A stretch of DNA of 64,000 nucleotides from Paguma larvata (GCA_030068075.1 CM057839.1:50248960-50312959); one strand, 5' to 3'. Positions 46,048 to 58,000 are shown, numbered from the stretch's first letter. Notes: a model not told the origin generated them from the letters alone. Translations and numbers: made by a program.

Positions 46048-46313
46048 TTGAGGTAACATCAAACAATGCAATATCAAGTGGCCAACTACAAAATGTCCAC
46101 TTGTCTGTGCACTCTAGACGCCACCTCCTTTCAGAGTAATCTAAATCAGGGGCCAGCTGGGAGACAAGAGTGTATCTACTGACAAAGCCCAAAGGTTATT
46201 AGTCTTATCTTGGCATTCGGTCACTTATTTTTCATTCAAAGCCAATTTGGCACTGATTTTGGTGTCTAATGTATTTTCATTTTTCAAGCAAATTTAAAGA
46301 CTACCATTTCTAG

Positions 46314-46517
46314 GGTCACCTGGATGTCTCAGTAGGTTAAGCACCCAACTCCTGATTTCACCTCAGGTCACGATCTCACGGTTTGTGAGTTCGAGCCCCG
46401 CATTGGGCTGCCAGTGTGGAGCCTGGTTGGGATTCTCTTTCTCCCTCTCTCTCTCTGCCCCTTCCTGCCCCTCTCACTCTCTCTCAAAATAAATAAACTT
46501 TAATAATAATAATTTTA
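46314..46517 (+). mobile_element. CAN-SINE, copy 18
   Basis: GGTCACCTGGATGTCTCAGT head, CAAAATAAATAAACTTTAAT tail with TAA repeats. Target duplications AAAGACTACCATTTCTA / AAAGACTACTGTTTCTA. Confidence 0.94.
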
Positions 46518-46534
46518 AAAAGACTACTGTTTCT

Positions 46535-47660
46535 ATACCCCTTACCCCCAGTGAGAAAGTGCTTTGGTGACAACTTTTTAATGAAAGTTCCTCATGACCA
46601 AACAATAGTCCTCATTCATCTAAGTTGAAAGACAAGGTTGTCAGGAAATCTGTAAGCTGTTTCCACACAAATCCCCAAGTGCTGTGAATAGTATATCTGT
46701 CCAGCTCCGGCTTCCTCATAAAACTTGGCTCAGTGGATTTCATAAACTCGGTCTTCAGATGCCATACATGCCCAGTGGGTTTTGTGTTGACTCTGAAAAT
46801 ACCATACACTGTATTTAATCTTTCCATGTGACATGCTCATTAGTTTAGTTTCCACATGCCTGAAATATTAGAAGTTCCTTGTGTATTCAGGGTACGCTTT
46901 TGAGAAATCAAAATGGCTTATTGCTTTTTAAGTTTTGTATAAATAATAAGTACTACTTCTCCTTTCAACATATTTACTTTCCTACACAAAGTGAAGGCAA
47001 AAAGAAAAAGAAGAAGAAAAAGAAAGGAAAGAAAAACTTAATACTGGTTGCAAAAAGTCCAAAGTTTTTCTGTTTTAGTTTATCAAACTCTGATGTAACT
47101 AGGAAAGTAGTCTTTGAATTAATACTGAATCTCAATGTCAGGGGAAATCTTGGTCCCAAGAGAATTGCTGGGGATTTAAAACAGAAAATAGTTCACATGA
47201 TACATGTAGTGGCATAAATCTGAGAAGCCAGCTTATTAGGGAAGCATCTCTTTGAGTCGCAGCATGAAAGGCTGATCTAGTTAACAGAGAGATCTTGACT
47301 TAAGAGAGAGAAGGTAGAGCAGGTGCCTGTGGTGATTCTCAGATTATGCATTTGATTTTTTTGCAATTAAATCAAAATTTAGGAGCCTCTTGATTGCTCG
47401 AGTTTGCTTTTGTTACAGCTGCTCCCGGGAGAAACGGTGTTTTCGCCATCTGTAAATTGGCTGTAACTCCCAGCTTTTCTTTATGCTGCGGCATATGGGC
47501 ATATGTTATCAGCAGTTTTCTGTTTCACGTGCACTGGATATGCTCCTTTAAATCACTACTTAAAACTTACTTTTCCTGTGCTTCTGTGTGTTTAGGGTCA
47601 CCAGATTGCTTCAGTCTGTCACTAGTGTGTGTCTCCACTTCCTTCTCATTTAATTCCACA
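46535..47660. other. Non-repetitive stretch, candidate conserved DNA
   Basis: No repeat or gene recognised. At 47351-47376 TTTGAT and ATCAAA face each other across 14 bases. Two CATATG E-boxes lie at 47492-47497 and 47500-47505. Motif clusters of this type are seen in enhancers, but this is only suggestive. Confidence 0.3.
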
Positions 47661-47669
47661 CATGCCCGA

Positions 47670-47830
47670 TCACCTCCATGCTCTCAACAACCTTCAGGGA
47701 TAGGTTTTGATGTCCCTATTTTACAGATGGCTAAACTGAGGTGGAGAGAGATAACAAGTAAGTCATCTACGGTCACAAAGTTTATCAGTGGGAAAGGTGG
47801 GATTTGACTCCAGGGCTACTGACTGCAGAA
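47670..47830 (-). mobile_element. MIR element, antisense
   Basis: CCCTATTTTACAGATGGCTA, AACTGAGGTGGAGAGAG and ACGGTCACAAAGTTTATCAG, then GGATTTGACTCCAGGG, are reversed MIR blocks. Confidence 0.7.
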
Positions 47831-48609
47831 CCTGGCCTCTCCATTCCAGTGTGTTGTATTTTAAAGGATGTGTGCATCATTCCTGGAGCAGGAAACAGCA
47901 GGTGCACATCTAAGAGCCTCGACGACGTGTGTATAAATGTCACACCGGTCATGGGTGAGACTCATAGATTCAGCATATCTGTAAGACCATCCAGTTCAAA
48001 CCTCTACCCCAAGTTGCAATTCCCTCTGTAGCAGTTTGAACAGTTTACCAGCTTGTGCTTGAGTTGTTTTTAAATGAAAAATAAAGTGGTAAATCGCTGT
48101 GGATATGATCGAATGTATGTATAAAGATTCATCCAGTGGTTGAGTTTCCACAGCAACGTTCTGCTTGGGAATAATTGTGCAAACAGCCTTGCTCAGGTCC
48201 GATCCGAGTTATTCCCACCAGCAGAGCCAGGCACCCAGGAGAGACCCGGCAGTGAGGCATCACCGGGAATTGTACTCCTTGTTGCTGTTTATGTGCCTTC
48301 CCAGGACCAACACTCTTGAAAGAGTCCCCAACAGCATCCTTTCGAAACTGCACAATCAACGTGAAAAACACCAATTCCAGAAGATGAGGAATCCCCCCAC
48401 AATCCCGCCAGCCGATCGAGTCATCTGTTTTCATTCTTCTTGCTTCCTCCTAGTCCTTGCCCACATGTAAACATGATTTTCAGAGTTGTAATCAAGTATA
48501 TGTGCAATTTGCTCTGCGTGCTTGACATTATATCATAGGCATTTTCTGTTGCTACACAGTCTGCATAATTATAATTCTGAGTGACTGTACGATAGTCCAT
48601 CAAATTGAC

Positions 48610-48760
48610 ACAACGCAATTTACTTAACTACTCACTCTTGTTTCTAGTTTTTCTTTATTATAAACTATTCCACAATGATCATCTTGATTTTTATTGACTT
48701 TCCCTCCTTATTTTGGATTATTTCCTTGGAGTCAAAAATTAGCATACTTTGAAAAAATAA
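48610..48760 (-). mobile_element. Possible L1 3' UTR fragment, antisense
   Basis: TTGTTTCTAGTTTTTCTTTA, ATAAACTATTCCACAATGAT and TTCCTTGGAGTCAAAAATTAG resemble the reversed 3' end of old L1s. Confidence 0.45.
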
Positions 48761-49499
48761 AGTCAATGTGAATGGATTGTGTTTTGAATTTTGTGACAAT
48801 CAAAAACATGCCTGTCCTTAGTGGCATTAACATCAGGTGTGGCTGTTCTTTCGTGGATTAGTTTCAGGTGTCTAACAACTTTGTGTCCTAGATAGATAAA
48901 ATTCTGCAATGTGCAATGCTTTCTCAAAGAAAATAAAAAGAGAACTTTTTAAGAAGAATAGAAGTATTCTCAAGTCTTCCCCCCAAAAAAAGTTTTTTTT
49001 TTAATTTTTCGTTATCTTTCCTTTTTTAAATCTGCCACATTCACCTTGTATACTCCACAGATATGGGTTTTTAAGTAGGAGGTTGGGGTCATTGGATTTG
49101 TTACTCAAGCAGATCACTTTGTCCCCCGTATGGGAAGTGGCCGAGACAGAGTAGAGGCATAGCAGGGGTCTGGTTGGGAGACCCCAGCAACAGTCCAGGC
49201 AGGATGGTGTGAGGAGATGAGGTATGCATGACAGGTGGAGTGGGGATGGCGAGAAAGGAGCAAGTGCAGGTGACACTTCTTAGAAGATCAAGGAGGTGTG
49301 TGGATTAGACAAGTGCACCCCAGGCTCAGGTGTAGGAAAGATAGACACCTGCCATCTGAGGAGTCATTTGAGGCACTTCCAAATCTCTGAGCTCACCTTG
49401 TCCAAAATACCTCCAGAGAGAATTGTTCACAGAAGCCGCCATCTGCCTCTCCATCAGCCTCCAGTTTCAAGGCAACCCGCTCCTGAATGGATCATGCAC

Positions 49500-49690
49500 T
49501 GTGACATTTCCACAGTGTGGTATGGAGGATGGGGCACTGGGCTAGGGAGTCAGGGAACTGAGTCCTAGTTCTTGCTGGGTGGTCATGGTAAGTCAGTTTA
49601 CTTATCTGTCAAATGGGATAATGAGGACTCTCCTACCTGTTTCACAAGTTGTTTTTGAGTATCACGTGAAATCACATACATGAGTCCTTT
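49500..49690 (+). mobile_element. MIR element, sense
   Basis: GGGGCACTGGGCTAGGGAGTC, AACTGAGTCCTAGTTCTTGC, TTACTTATCTGTCAAATGGG and TGAGTATCACGTGAAATCAC match MIR in order. Confidence 0.75.
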
Positions 49691-49849
49691 TGTAAACTCT
49701 GATATACAACACGGATGTTGGATGGGGGGTAAGTAGAAAGGGGAGGCAGGAAGTGCTTGAATCGCCAGCTGTTGCTGACTGGTAGAAAGCAAAGCCTTAA
49801 ATGAATGGGACACGGGACAGGTACATTTTGACGAGTGTGCCTGAAGAGC

Positions 49850-50217
49850 TGTCTTAGTCTGCTTGGGCTGCCATAACAAAATACCACAGACTAGGTGGTT
49901 TAAACGAGACATTTCTGAAAGTTCTAGAGGCTGGGAAATCCAAGTTCCAGTTGCCAGCAGATTCAGTTCCTGGTGAACTTTCTTCCTTGTAGACAGCTAC
50001 CTCTTGCTCTGTCCTCATAAAGTGGACAGAGGGCTTTGATGTCTCTTTCTCTTCTTTTAAGGACACTAATCCCATCATGTGAGGTCTCCCCTCATGACTT
50101 CTTTCAAACCTAATTACGTCCCAGAGCCTCTACTTCCAAATGCCATCACAATGGGGGGGGTGGGGTCAGGGCTTCAACACATGAATGTGAAGGGGTCACA
50201 ACATTCAGTCCATAACA
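49850..50217 (-). mobile_element. MLT1-type LTR (ERVL-MaLR), antisense
   Basis: Begins TGTCTTAGTCTGCTTGGGCT and ends CATTCAGTCCATAACA, with AACAAAATACCACAGACTAG, GAGGCTGGGAAATCCAAG and CACTAATCCCATCATGTGAG between. This is a nearly complete LTR of about 368 bases read in reverse. It is solo, with no clear target duplication. Confidence 0.85.
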
Positions 50218-50299
50218 GTGGAGGACAGAGCGCTGACAGGAACACACCTCGACAGGGCCCTGACGGAACTCCAGGCAGCCAGAACAAAAGGATGCCTGA

Positions 50300-50400
50300 G
50301 GAAGGTGAATGAGTGTGAGTCCTGGCTCTGTGACTTTCCGGAACTGTATGACCTGGACAGGTTAGTAACTTTGTCACACCTCAACTGCCTCATCTGCACT
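50300..50400 (+). mobile_element. MIR fragment, sense
   Basis: TGAGTCCTGGCTCTGTGACTT, GTATGACCTGGACAGG and CACCTCAACTGCCTCATC match the MIR centre. Confidence 0.65.
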
Positions 50401-50404
50401 GAAG

Positions 50405-50545
50405 ACTCATTCATTCACCAAATATTTTACTGAGTAGCTACCATGTGTCAGGAACTATTCTAGGTGCCAAGGATTAAAAGGTGAACAAGACAGGCCAAGT
50501 CCCTGCCCTTGTGAAGCCTCCATCACCGTGGGATGGTAGAAGGGT
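50405..50545 (-). mobile_element. L2 3' end, antisense
   Basis: TCATTCACCAAATATTTTACTG, ACCATGTGTCAGGAACTATT, CTAGGTGCCAAGGATTAAAAG and AAGTCCCTGCCCTTGTGAAG are the reversed L2 tail. Confidence 0.72.
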
Positions 50546-50632
50546 CCCGTGGGGGTGCCCTGAGGAGTACGTGGTGTAACCCACATGGCATGGCGGATGT
50601 GCAGAATAAGTGCTCTAGAATCATTAGCTTCT

Positions 50633-50844
50633 TTTTTAAATTTTTTTAACATTTATTCATTTTTGAGAGACAGACAGAGAGTGAGTGGGAAAGGGGCGGC
50701 AAGAGAGAAACACAAAACCCAAAGCAGGTTCCAGGCTCTGAGCTGTCAGCACAGAGCCCAATGCAAGGCTCGAATTCACAGACCATGAGATCATGACCTG
50801 AGCCAAAGTCGGGCACTCAACCGTCTGAGCCACCCAGGCGCCCC
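50633..50844 (-). mobile_element. CAN-SINE, copy 19
   Basis: Reverse copy, head GAGCCACCCAGGCGCCCC. Target duplications of 17 bp with one mismatch, TAGAATCATTAGCTTCT / TAGAATCGTTAGCTTCT (50616-50632, 50845-50861). Confidence 0.96.
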
Positions 50845-51099
50845 TAGAATCGTTAGCTTCTATTGTCATGTTTCATCATTTTTCCTGGGGTTGGTCCCAT
50901 TAAGACGCTATATGAATTGAACAAATGAATAGAAATCAGGGGCATTAACCTTGAGGTCCATTTATACATTGCCTCTGTTTGTATTTGCTGTTGTGATAGA
51001 ACTTGTAGGGTCACCCCCGCACTGCACTTTTCACTGGGTAGCCACTATCTGTGCTGTTTAACCATCCATTCTCTGGGCTCCCTTCTCCAACGAGTCCAG

Positions 51100-51560
51100 A
51101 AGGGCATTGCTTATTTAGGAAATGACATGTTCCGAGTTATTAATACATTCCAAATATTAAAATTTCAGTCGAAGCACTGGGAAAATCATGGCAGGATCAT
51201 AATTTAGGAAGGCCAGGTGGCTAATGAAAGCTTGGTGCCCAGGAATATCTTGATTCCTCTGCCCCTCTCTCCCAATTAACAAAGGCGCTGATGATCTCAG
51301 GGCTGCTTCTGGCCAGCTGGGATAAATCAGCCCGCTGGCAGCTGCCCAAATGATGTATTTTAAGGGCACGGGCCATGTGGCTCTCTATTGCAAAGCAATT
51401 GGGGTCACCGTGTTTGCATATGGATTAACTTGCTGTGCAGGGATCCTACCCACTTACTGTGCCCGCTGTGAGTTGACACGCAATAGCTATTCAGCAATGA
51501 TAAAGAGGAGGCAGACCTAATGACCCTTCAGAATGCCCCCATCTTCATTTCTCTCCATTC
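51100..51560. other. Non-repetitive stretch, candidate enhancer
   Basis: No repeat recognised. Dense motif words: GCAGCTG E-box, ATTGCAAAGCAAT (51387-51399), GGGGTCACCG nuclear-receptor half-site, and TTTGCATATGGATTAA (51413-51428) combining octamer-like, E-box and homeodomain cores. It lies 8 kb upstream of CNMD. The regulatory role is inference. Confidence 0.35.
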
Positions 51561-51954
51561 CTATTTTTATGACTTTCAGCAAAGAGAATGCAATTGGCTT
51601 TCCCTACCTATTTTCTCAGCCTCTATTCTTAGAAAGACTTTCCCACAATTGACAGAAAAAGGTATCTGGATGAGTATGGATGAAAAAAAACCATGAAGAT
51701 CCATACAGATGGGACTTGAAAATTACCAGCCTGGCCCACTTTCCTTAGTGATTCCATGGCAAGATACGTTGAAGTTATAGTCATTTTGAATAAACTGTTA
51801 ATTGGATGAGCCATTCTCTGGGGGACCCCAGGGCAAATCCCAGTGGGCTCAAGTGGTAATTGCTCTGTTGTGAACAGTCTAGAAGTTCCTGAATATTTTG
51901 TTTCCATTCCCCTGAGTAATCAAGTGTGGCACAGAGGAGATGACTAACTTAGAC

Positions 51955-52080
51955 CTTACTTAGCCATTCAATAAACTTTTATCAAGGACTACTGTGTTCA
52001 ACAAGCCATACTGAACATTGGAAAAAGCCCAAGGATGTATAAGACGGTCCCTAGTAAGCCAGAAACTTGCTGCCTTATGA
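51955..52080 (-). mobile_element. L2 3' end, antisense
   Basis: CATTCAATAAACTTTTATCAAG, GGACTACTGTGTTCAACAAG and CAGAAACTTGCTGCCTTATG follow the reversed L2 tail with decay. Confidence 0.6.
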
Positions 52081-52499
52081 GAGGGATAGGAATTCTTCAC
52101 AAAATTACCAGAATACAAGGTCACACAGTCCAGGTGCCAATGTTTCTGTGATTCTTAGGATCTGTGATCACAGATCTCAGATTTTCTGGGCTGGTTCCGA
52201 TACTTCATGTTCTATGTCATTATCCCCCTAAATCTCCAATAGTCAGAACCCAAGCCACATATCTCAGACTACCTCTTCTATCTGGAAGCAAGGCAAAAAT
52301 CCTCTGTCGAACCGTAAGTTCTGATTTTTAGCTAAAAAGGTGGTCACTGAACACAGAGGTATCTTATACCATAAGGTGACTGACCATTCATAATTCTGCA
52401 ACAAGCAATTAATGAGAAGCATGAGCCTTTTCAGCAAGGTTTTCTGAACCATGACTTAGCAAATGTTCTTGATATGGCCCTTGCACTGTTTTTCTTTTC

Positions 52500-52810
52500 A
52501 TTTATTAATTATCTATGCATCTGTCGAATGAACAACAGTGAATAAGACACAGTCCCGACCTCTCAGAGGCTTACACGACAGTCTAGCAGAGAAAACAGAC
52601 AAAAAAACTAGGCAACGATAAAACTGGGGGAATGGCCAGAGCCTCATGTATGCTTTAAAGGAGTTTAGATATTGCTCTGATGGCACTGGCAGCCACTACA
52701 GGGCCCTACACAGAGGTGTGAAGGGATAGGAGTTGCCCTTTGTAAAAGCTGATCTCCAGACGTAGAGAGAGATGGATGAGGGTAGGGATGGAGGGAGGCA
52801 GGCCATGCCG
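52500..52810 (-). mobile_element. L2 3' region, antisense
   Basis: CGAATGAACAACAGTGAATAAG, ACAGTCCCGACCTCTCAGAG, GGCAGCCACTACAGGG and GTGAAGGGATAGGAGTTGCC match reversed L2. Confidence 0.62.
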
Positions 52811-53049
52811 GGGATTACTGCTACATAAAGCTCCATTGGGAGGGGTTTCAGTTCATGACATTGGGAGGCTGAGATGGAGCCAACAAGCCAAGGAACAGCC
52901 ACCTGGAGGGCTGCAGGAGCAGGCTGTGGCTCCAGTGATATACACACAGTTCTGTATCACTACGCTCTCTACACTTTCTGTACACTTTGGCATTTGGCTG
53001 AGGAGAAGGAGACAGTGTCGGGATGAGCAGTTAAAGATAACGTGAATAG

Positions 53050-53237
53050 AGGGGTGCTGGGTGGCTCAGTCGGTTAAGCATCGGATTTCAGCCAGGTCAT
53101 GATCTCGTGGTTCGTGGGTTTGAGCACCGTGTCGGGCTCTGGGCTGACAGCTCACAGAGACTGGAGCCAGCTTTGGCTTCTGCGTGTGTGTGTCTCTCTC
53201 TCAAAAATAGATAAACATCAAAAAAAAATTTTAATAT
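53050..53237 (+). mobile_element. CAN-SINE, copy 20
   Basis: GAGGGGTGCTGGGTGGCTCA head to CAAAAATAGATAAACATC tail. Target duplications AGATAACGTGAA / AGATAACTTGAA. Confidence 0.93.
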
Positions 53238-53254
53238 AGATAACTTGAAAATTA

Positions 53255-53805
53255 ACCTATCTATGTAGACTGACACAAATTTGTAAGGCTTAAAATTGGC
53301 TAAGCTAAAGGAAGAAATCCTGCTTTCATAATCTGCAAAGGCAGATAATAACTTATTCCCTGGTATTTAGCATTGGAAGAGGACATTTTTTTCCTGTAGT
53401 GCATCTACCACCAATACAATGTTTTTTATTATGCCAATGAGAAGACATTTGCTATGTTAACTCCAAACTGGCTGGACAGCAGAAAGAGGGAAAGAAGAAG
53501 TAATTAGGACCAAAAGGCCAATCAGTTCATGAGCACGGGGATGTAGGGAATAACGCGCAAAATGTTAATTGTGATAACTTTTTTAAATTATGATAGCTTT
53601 ACATCAATGTCTTCTTAGCCTCCTTAAGTTGTGGATGTCAGTGTCACCATCGGAAAATTCTAGAGAGACTCCCACTGCCCGTGTGGAGTAGTTCTGTGTT
53701 AGTGGCTCTGTAGGACTCCCTCTTTTATCTTTAACTACTTGTCCCTAAGTCCACCTTTTCCTCCCAAATGCCAGTATACAGAAAGAAGTAGTGACAGAAA
53801 GCTAT
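53255..53805. other. Non-coding stretch, no recognised element
   Basis: AT-rich, no gene or repeat recognised. Confidence 0.3.
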
Positions 53806-53824
53806 GTGTAAAAGCAGCTATGAC

Positions 53825-54048
53825 GGGCGCCTCGGTGGCTCAGTCGGTTGGGCATCTGACTCCTGGTCTCAGTTCAGGTCATGATACCATGGCTTGTGAG
53901 CTCGAGCCCCGCGTCAGGCTCTGCGCTGACAGCTAGGAGCCTGCTTGGGATTCTCTCTCCCTCTCTCTCTGCTCCTCCCCAACTCGCACATGCACATGCA
54001 CACTCTCCCTCTCTCTCTCAAAATAAATATACATACATTTAAAAAAAT
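53825..54048 (+). mobile_element. CAN-SINE, copy 21
   Basis: GGGCGCCTCGGTGGCTCAGT head to CAAAATAAATATACATAC tail, with GCACATGCACATGCAC in the linker. Target duplication AAAAGCAGCT on both sides. Confidence 0.94.
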
Positions 54049-54064
54049 AAAAGCAGCTGTGGTA

Positions 54065-54705
54065 ACAGTCCTAATATTGGAGCTCTCTGATGCTCTCCAT
54101 CCATCTCCTGGAGAAGGGAGGCTCTGCATGTCTCTATTCCCTGCAGACAAGAGCTGTTTCTGGATCTCCACTGTCCGTTCCAGGAATTTGCCTCACCGTG
54201 CTCTTGGAACACAGTCTTTACTTTCTGAAGTTCACACATCCATTCATACATACCCCCTTTTCCACTCCCTCACCTCTGGCTAGGGAGCTCCATGTAGAAC
54301 ATTCTCCCACTTTCCTTAACCACCTCTGCAACTCCCTCTCCGTTTTTCCTTGTCACATCCCTACTGGGCCTACTTGCAACTTCAAAACCCACACTGATTC
54401 TGATGCCCCGACCTTAGTATCCTCAAATCCTGGAAGTCATCGCCCCCAATCCCGCTTTGTCACCAGGCCCACACTCCAGACCATGTTCCCACGTAGAACC
54501 GGTCCACCTCTGGGATCTCAAAGTCTCAGTTCTCCCTCTGTGAGTTTCTCCGGAGCTCTGCCTTCTCCCGCCCCACACACCACCACCATCGCATCAGGTC
54601 TCCCCTTTTCTGCCAGTTCACCAGCCCCTCCCTACTTCCCAGACCTCCCTTCCCAGCCCCTGACCTTGGGCCCTTTCTAAGCCATCTTCAACACCCAGTG
54701 TGATG
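54065..54705. other. C/T-rich non-coding stretch
   Basis: Pyrimidine-rich on the + strand with a 196-codon open frame (54090-54680) of low-complexity Ser/Pro/Thr composition. Possibly the interior of an ancient LINE, but no family is recognised and I do not call a gene. Confidence 0.3.
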
Positions 54706-54708
54706 GAT

Positions 54709-54841
54709 TTTTTTTTTCCAGCTTTACTGAGGTATAGTTGACATACAAAACTGTAGGCTATTTAAAGTGTACATTGTGGTGATTTGATACGTGTATACAC
54801 GGTGAAAGGATCTCCCTACCCCATCTAGTTAACCAACACCC
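54709..54841 (-). mobile_element. L1 3' UTR, antisense, abutting an MLT2 LTR
   Basis: T-run then CCAGCTTTACTGAGGTATAG, TTGACATACAAAACTGTAGG and TTTAAAGTGTACATTGTGG, the reversed end of L1MA/MB-type 3' UTRs. Confidence 0.78.
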
Positions 54842-55272
54842 TGTGAGGGACGATTTTAGGTGTCAGCTTGAGGGATGCCCGAGTGGCTGGTAAACATTTC
54901 TGCAGGAGTCTATGAGGGTATTTACATAAGAGATTAGCATCTGGATGGGTAGACTGAGTAAAGATCCACCCTCTCCAATATGGGTGGGCCTCACCCAATC
55001 TGTTGAGGCCCAAATAGAACAGGTGGATGGACCCTGAGCCGAGACACGCTTCTCCTGCTCTTGGACATCTGCGCTTAGGGTTCTCCAGCCTCCAGGACTC
55101 CAAGCGGGACTGAGACCATCTGCTTCCCTGGGCCTCCAGTTTGTAAATAGAGAAGATGGCAGCCCTACTCAGCCTCCATAACTGTGGGAACCAATACTTT
55201 ATGATGATCTCTTTCTATATACCTGTGTGTATCTTACTGGTTCTGTTTCTCTGGAGAACGCTGGCTACTACA
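54842..55272 (+). mobile_element. MLT2-type LTR (class III ERVL), solo, sense
   Basis: GTCAGCTTGAGGGATGCCCG, GATGGGTAGACTGAGTAAAG, ATATGGGTGGGCCTCACCC, CAGCCTCCATAACTGTGGG and CTGTTTCTCTGGAGAACGCT in MLT2 order. Same family and orientation as 33849-34341, but more deleted. Boundaries approximate. Confidence 0.78.
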
Positions 55273-55529
55273 CCTAATTCCCCCAAGGTCACCCAGTGCC
55301 CTCTGTTCCACAGTGAGTTTATTCGGTGCTGATGGAAAGTCTTGGCACCTTCATGTTCCCCAGCCCCAAATGATCATTGCTTTTGTAAACTCCATATTAT
55401 ACTTCTCATACAAGTCCTATCAATTTCTCCCATACTTCACAAGCCCTGCTCAGTTCCCTGCCTTTCCATCTCAACAGAATGGTTCTCTCGGCCTCTTTAC
55501 TGACACTAAGCACATCTCTCCTTGAGTTT

Positions 55530-56570
55530 TCAAAGCTCTTAAGCTGAATGGGCCCCTGACTCAGCCAGTGCTCCCTACATCTAACCAGTTGTTTGTGCTC
55601 AAAACACGGGGGTCATCCTGACATCTCCCTCTCCCAACCACCTCACACTCATCAATCTCCAGAACTTGTCCATTCTACGTGTGAAACAAATCTCAAGTCC
55701 CTTCCCTCCTTCTGTCTCATCTCCATCATTTACAGCTGTTTTAATTAGTTTTAACCATCATCATCTCACCTGGATGCCCAAATGATGTTTTGGTTGGTTT
55801 GTTTTTTTATTTTTTTAATGTTTTTATTTATTATTGAGAGACAGAGAGAGACAGAGCATAAGCATGGGAGGGGCAGAGAGAGGGAGAGACACAGAATCTG
55901 AAGGAGGCACCAGGCTCTGAGCTGTCAGCACAGAGCCCAAAGCAGGGCTCAAACTCACAAACCGCGAGATTGTGATCTGAGCCGAAGTTGGACGCTTGAC
56001 CGACTGAGCCACCCAGGCACCCCCCAAATGATGTTTTTAAAATGCAAACCCGATCATGCCCATTCCACTGTTTCAAACCCCTAATGACTCCCCAGTACTA
56101 AGAAGAAAACATTCAAAATCCTTAACATGCCCTAGAAGACCTCATTTGCTCCTGGAGCCTCAGCTCCTGCCATTCTTTCTTTCATTCCCTACAATCCACT
56201 TTCCTTCTTTCAAATAACAAACTCTTCACCGCCTCATGGTAACACGCTGTCTCTCCTCATTTCCCACACCCCTACACCCATCTCCACCTGGAACATTCCT
56301 GTTTGTCTTTCAGTTCTCTGCTTAAATGTCACTTCCTCACGTGCTGCCCCCCTTCCTCATCCAGTATAAAATAGATGTTTTAGTATCTCAGGGGACCCTG
56401 TACTTTTCTTTCATATTCTTTGTCACAAATGCAGTGACACCATTATTTTGTGACTACCTGCTTAATGATTGTCTTTTCCACTCCTCTATAAGCAACTCAA
56501 GAGAAGGGACCCTAGCTCATTTGCTCATTGCTGTGTCCCCAGAGCTGGCACAGGGCCGAGTTGGGTCTTA
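55530..56570 (+). mobile_element. L2 ORF2 end and 3' UTR, sense, split by a CAN-SINE
   Basis: TCTCCAGAACTTGTCCATTC and TTAACCATCATCATCTCACC lie before the SINE. CCGATCATGCCCATTCCACTG, ACATGCCCTAGAAGACC, AATGTCACTTCCTCACG and GCTGTGTCCCCAGAGCTGGC lie after. It is the longest L2 remnant in the window and carries many stops. Confidence 0.75.
55792..56022 (-). mobile_element. CAN-SINE, copy 22
   Basis: Reverse copy near consensus, head ACTGAGCCACCCAGGCACCC. Identical 15-bp target duplications CCCAAATGATGTTTT at 55777-55791 and 56023-56037. Confidence 0.96.
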
Positions 56571-56574
56571 ATCT

Positions 56575-57440
56575 CCAAGGAATGGGCCTATGAATCCAGT
56601 CCGGCAGGAGGGGGGTAAAGGGGAACAAGTCTGTGAAAGGGGCACCCCTTTGATCCCTGGTCTCGAGGTGTAACTATGTCCCCGTTTAGACTTAGGAAGC
56701 ATGGAGCTGTCACTCACGATACCCCTGCCCAGGGATAGATTTTCCCACAAGCGTGTACATGTTGGATGTGGCAGGCCCCAAGCAAGGCAGCCCAGCCTCG
56801 GCTATTGGCAGGAATTGCGCTTACTCAGACTTGGATTGACCTTGCATGGGTGGCCCCGAGGTGCCAGCAGGAGTACCTCCCACCCGTGGGGCTACTCCTC
56901 CTACTGTCTCCTCATCACTGCCAAACCTCCTCATGGAAACATATGACTTTAAAATTGTTGAAAACATGCCACTTTAAGAGAATGTGCTCAGAGAATGCCA
57001 CGGTCACCCCATGCACCCCTCACCCCCATCCCTCCAGCCTCAATCAGCCACTTCCTGTGTTCTGCCTGGCACACGGGGCATCATTTGTTGTATGAATGAG
57101 AGAGAAACCTGCATTTCTCCCTCACTCCTCACCCTTCCCTCAGGGTGCCTCTCCTCAGAGTCCACGTGTCCCCAAAGCATCCAGACCATCGGTTACTCCG
57201 ATTACTCTCTCTCTCCTTTTCAAGGTTTATCTTGTTGCTTGCCCCGTCTTTCTATCCTTTCTGCCCTGTCCCTGTGGCCTTCAAAGGCCTTTCCAACTGG
57301 GGAGCAGGGGGGGTCAGGGAGAACTTCCTTGATCCTCCAACTCCTTTGATCTAGCCTCCTCATTTCATTTCCCCCTCAATGCCAAAGTTCTTGAAAGAAT
57401 ATTCTCCAGGTGTTGCATGCCCTTCCTCCTCCCCCCACTC
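56575..57440. other. Non-coding stretch, no recognised element
   Basis: GC-moderate, C/T-rich in its second half. Overlapping open frames of 80-120 codons carry no recognisable domains. Confidence 0.3.
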
Positions 57441-57449
57441 ACTGTTATT

Positions 57450-58000
57450 ATTTTATTCACTCATTTTTTTGAAGAGTTAATACGTACTCACAATACAGAA
57501 TTCAAAACATTCCAGAGGCACACAATGAGTATCTTCCTTCCATCACGTCCCCAAGCCACACGGCTCTCCTCAGAGGCAACCTCTGCTCTCAGTACCTTGT
57601 GTATCTTTCCAGAGAGCATACGCGTACATATATTCTTGTTTGCATTTTTTATACAAAAAAAGGCGTTTATGCATATTTTCCATCCTTTGCTTTTTTTCAC
57701 ATAAAATGTATTAGAGAGTGTTCTACATCAGGAAATCCAAAGCTGCTCCCTTCTTTTAAATAGCTGCCAAGAGCCCTCTGTGAGGATGTACCAAAAATTC
57801 CCTTCTGTGGACACCCAAGATGTTTCTAGCCCTTTGTTCTAATGAGCATGCTGCAATGAGCATCCTTGCATATCTAGGATCCTTCCACCCTTGCAAGTGC
57901 ATCTGTGGGATAGATCCACAGAAATGAAATTGGATTTTGCATTTGGGAATTAAATTGCATTCCATAAAGGTTGTACCAGTTCACCCACCCACAGCACTGT
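57450..58000 (-). mobile_element. Old L1 3' UTR, antisense
   Basis: AATACAGAATTCAAAACATTC, TATTCTTGTTTGCATTTTTTA, GAGCATGCTGCAATGAGCATC, CTGTGGGATAGATCCACAG and GGTTGTACCAGTTCACCC are reversed old L1 3' end text. Confidence 0.65.

Noticed and set aside
54090..54680. 196-codon + strand frame rich in Ser, Pro and Thr
   Set aside because: Low-complexity product of pyrimidine-rich DNA that begins just after a SINE; resembles no protein family I know.
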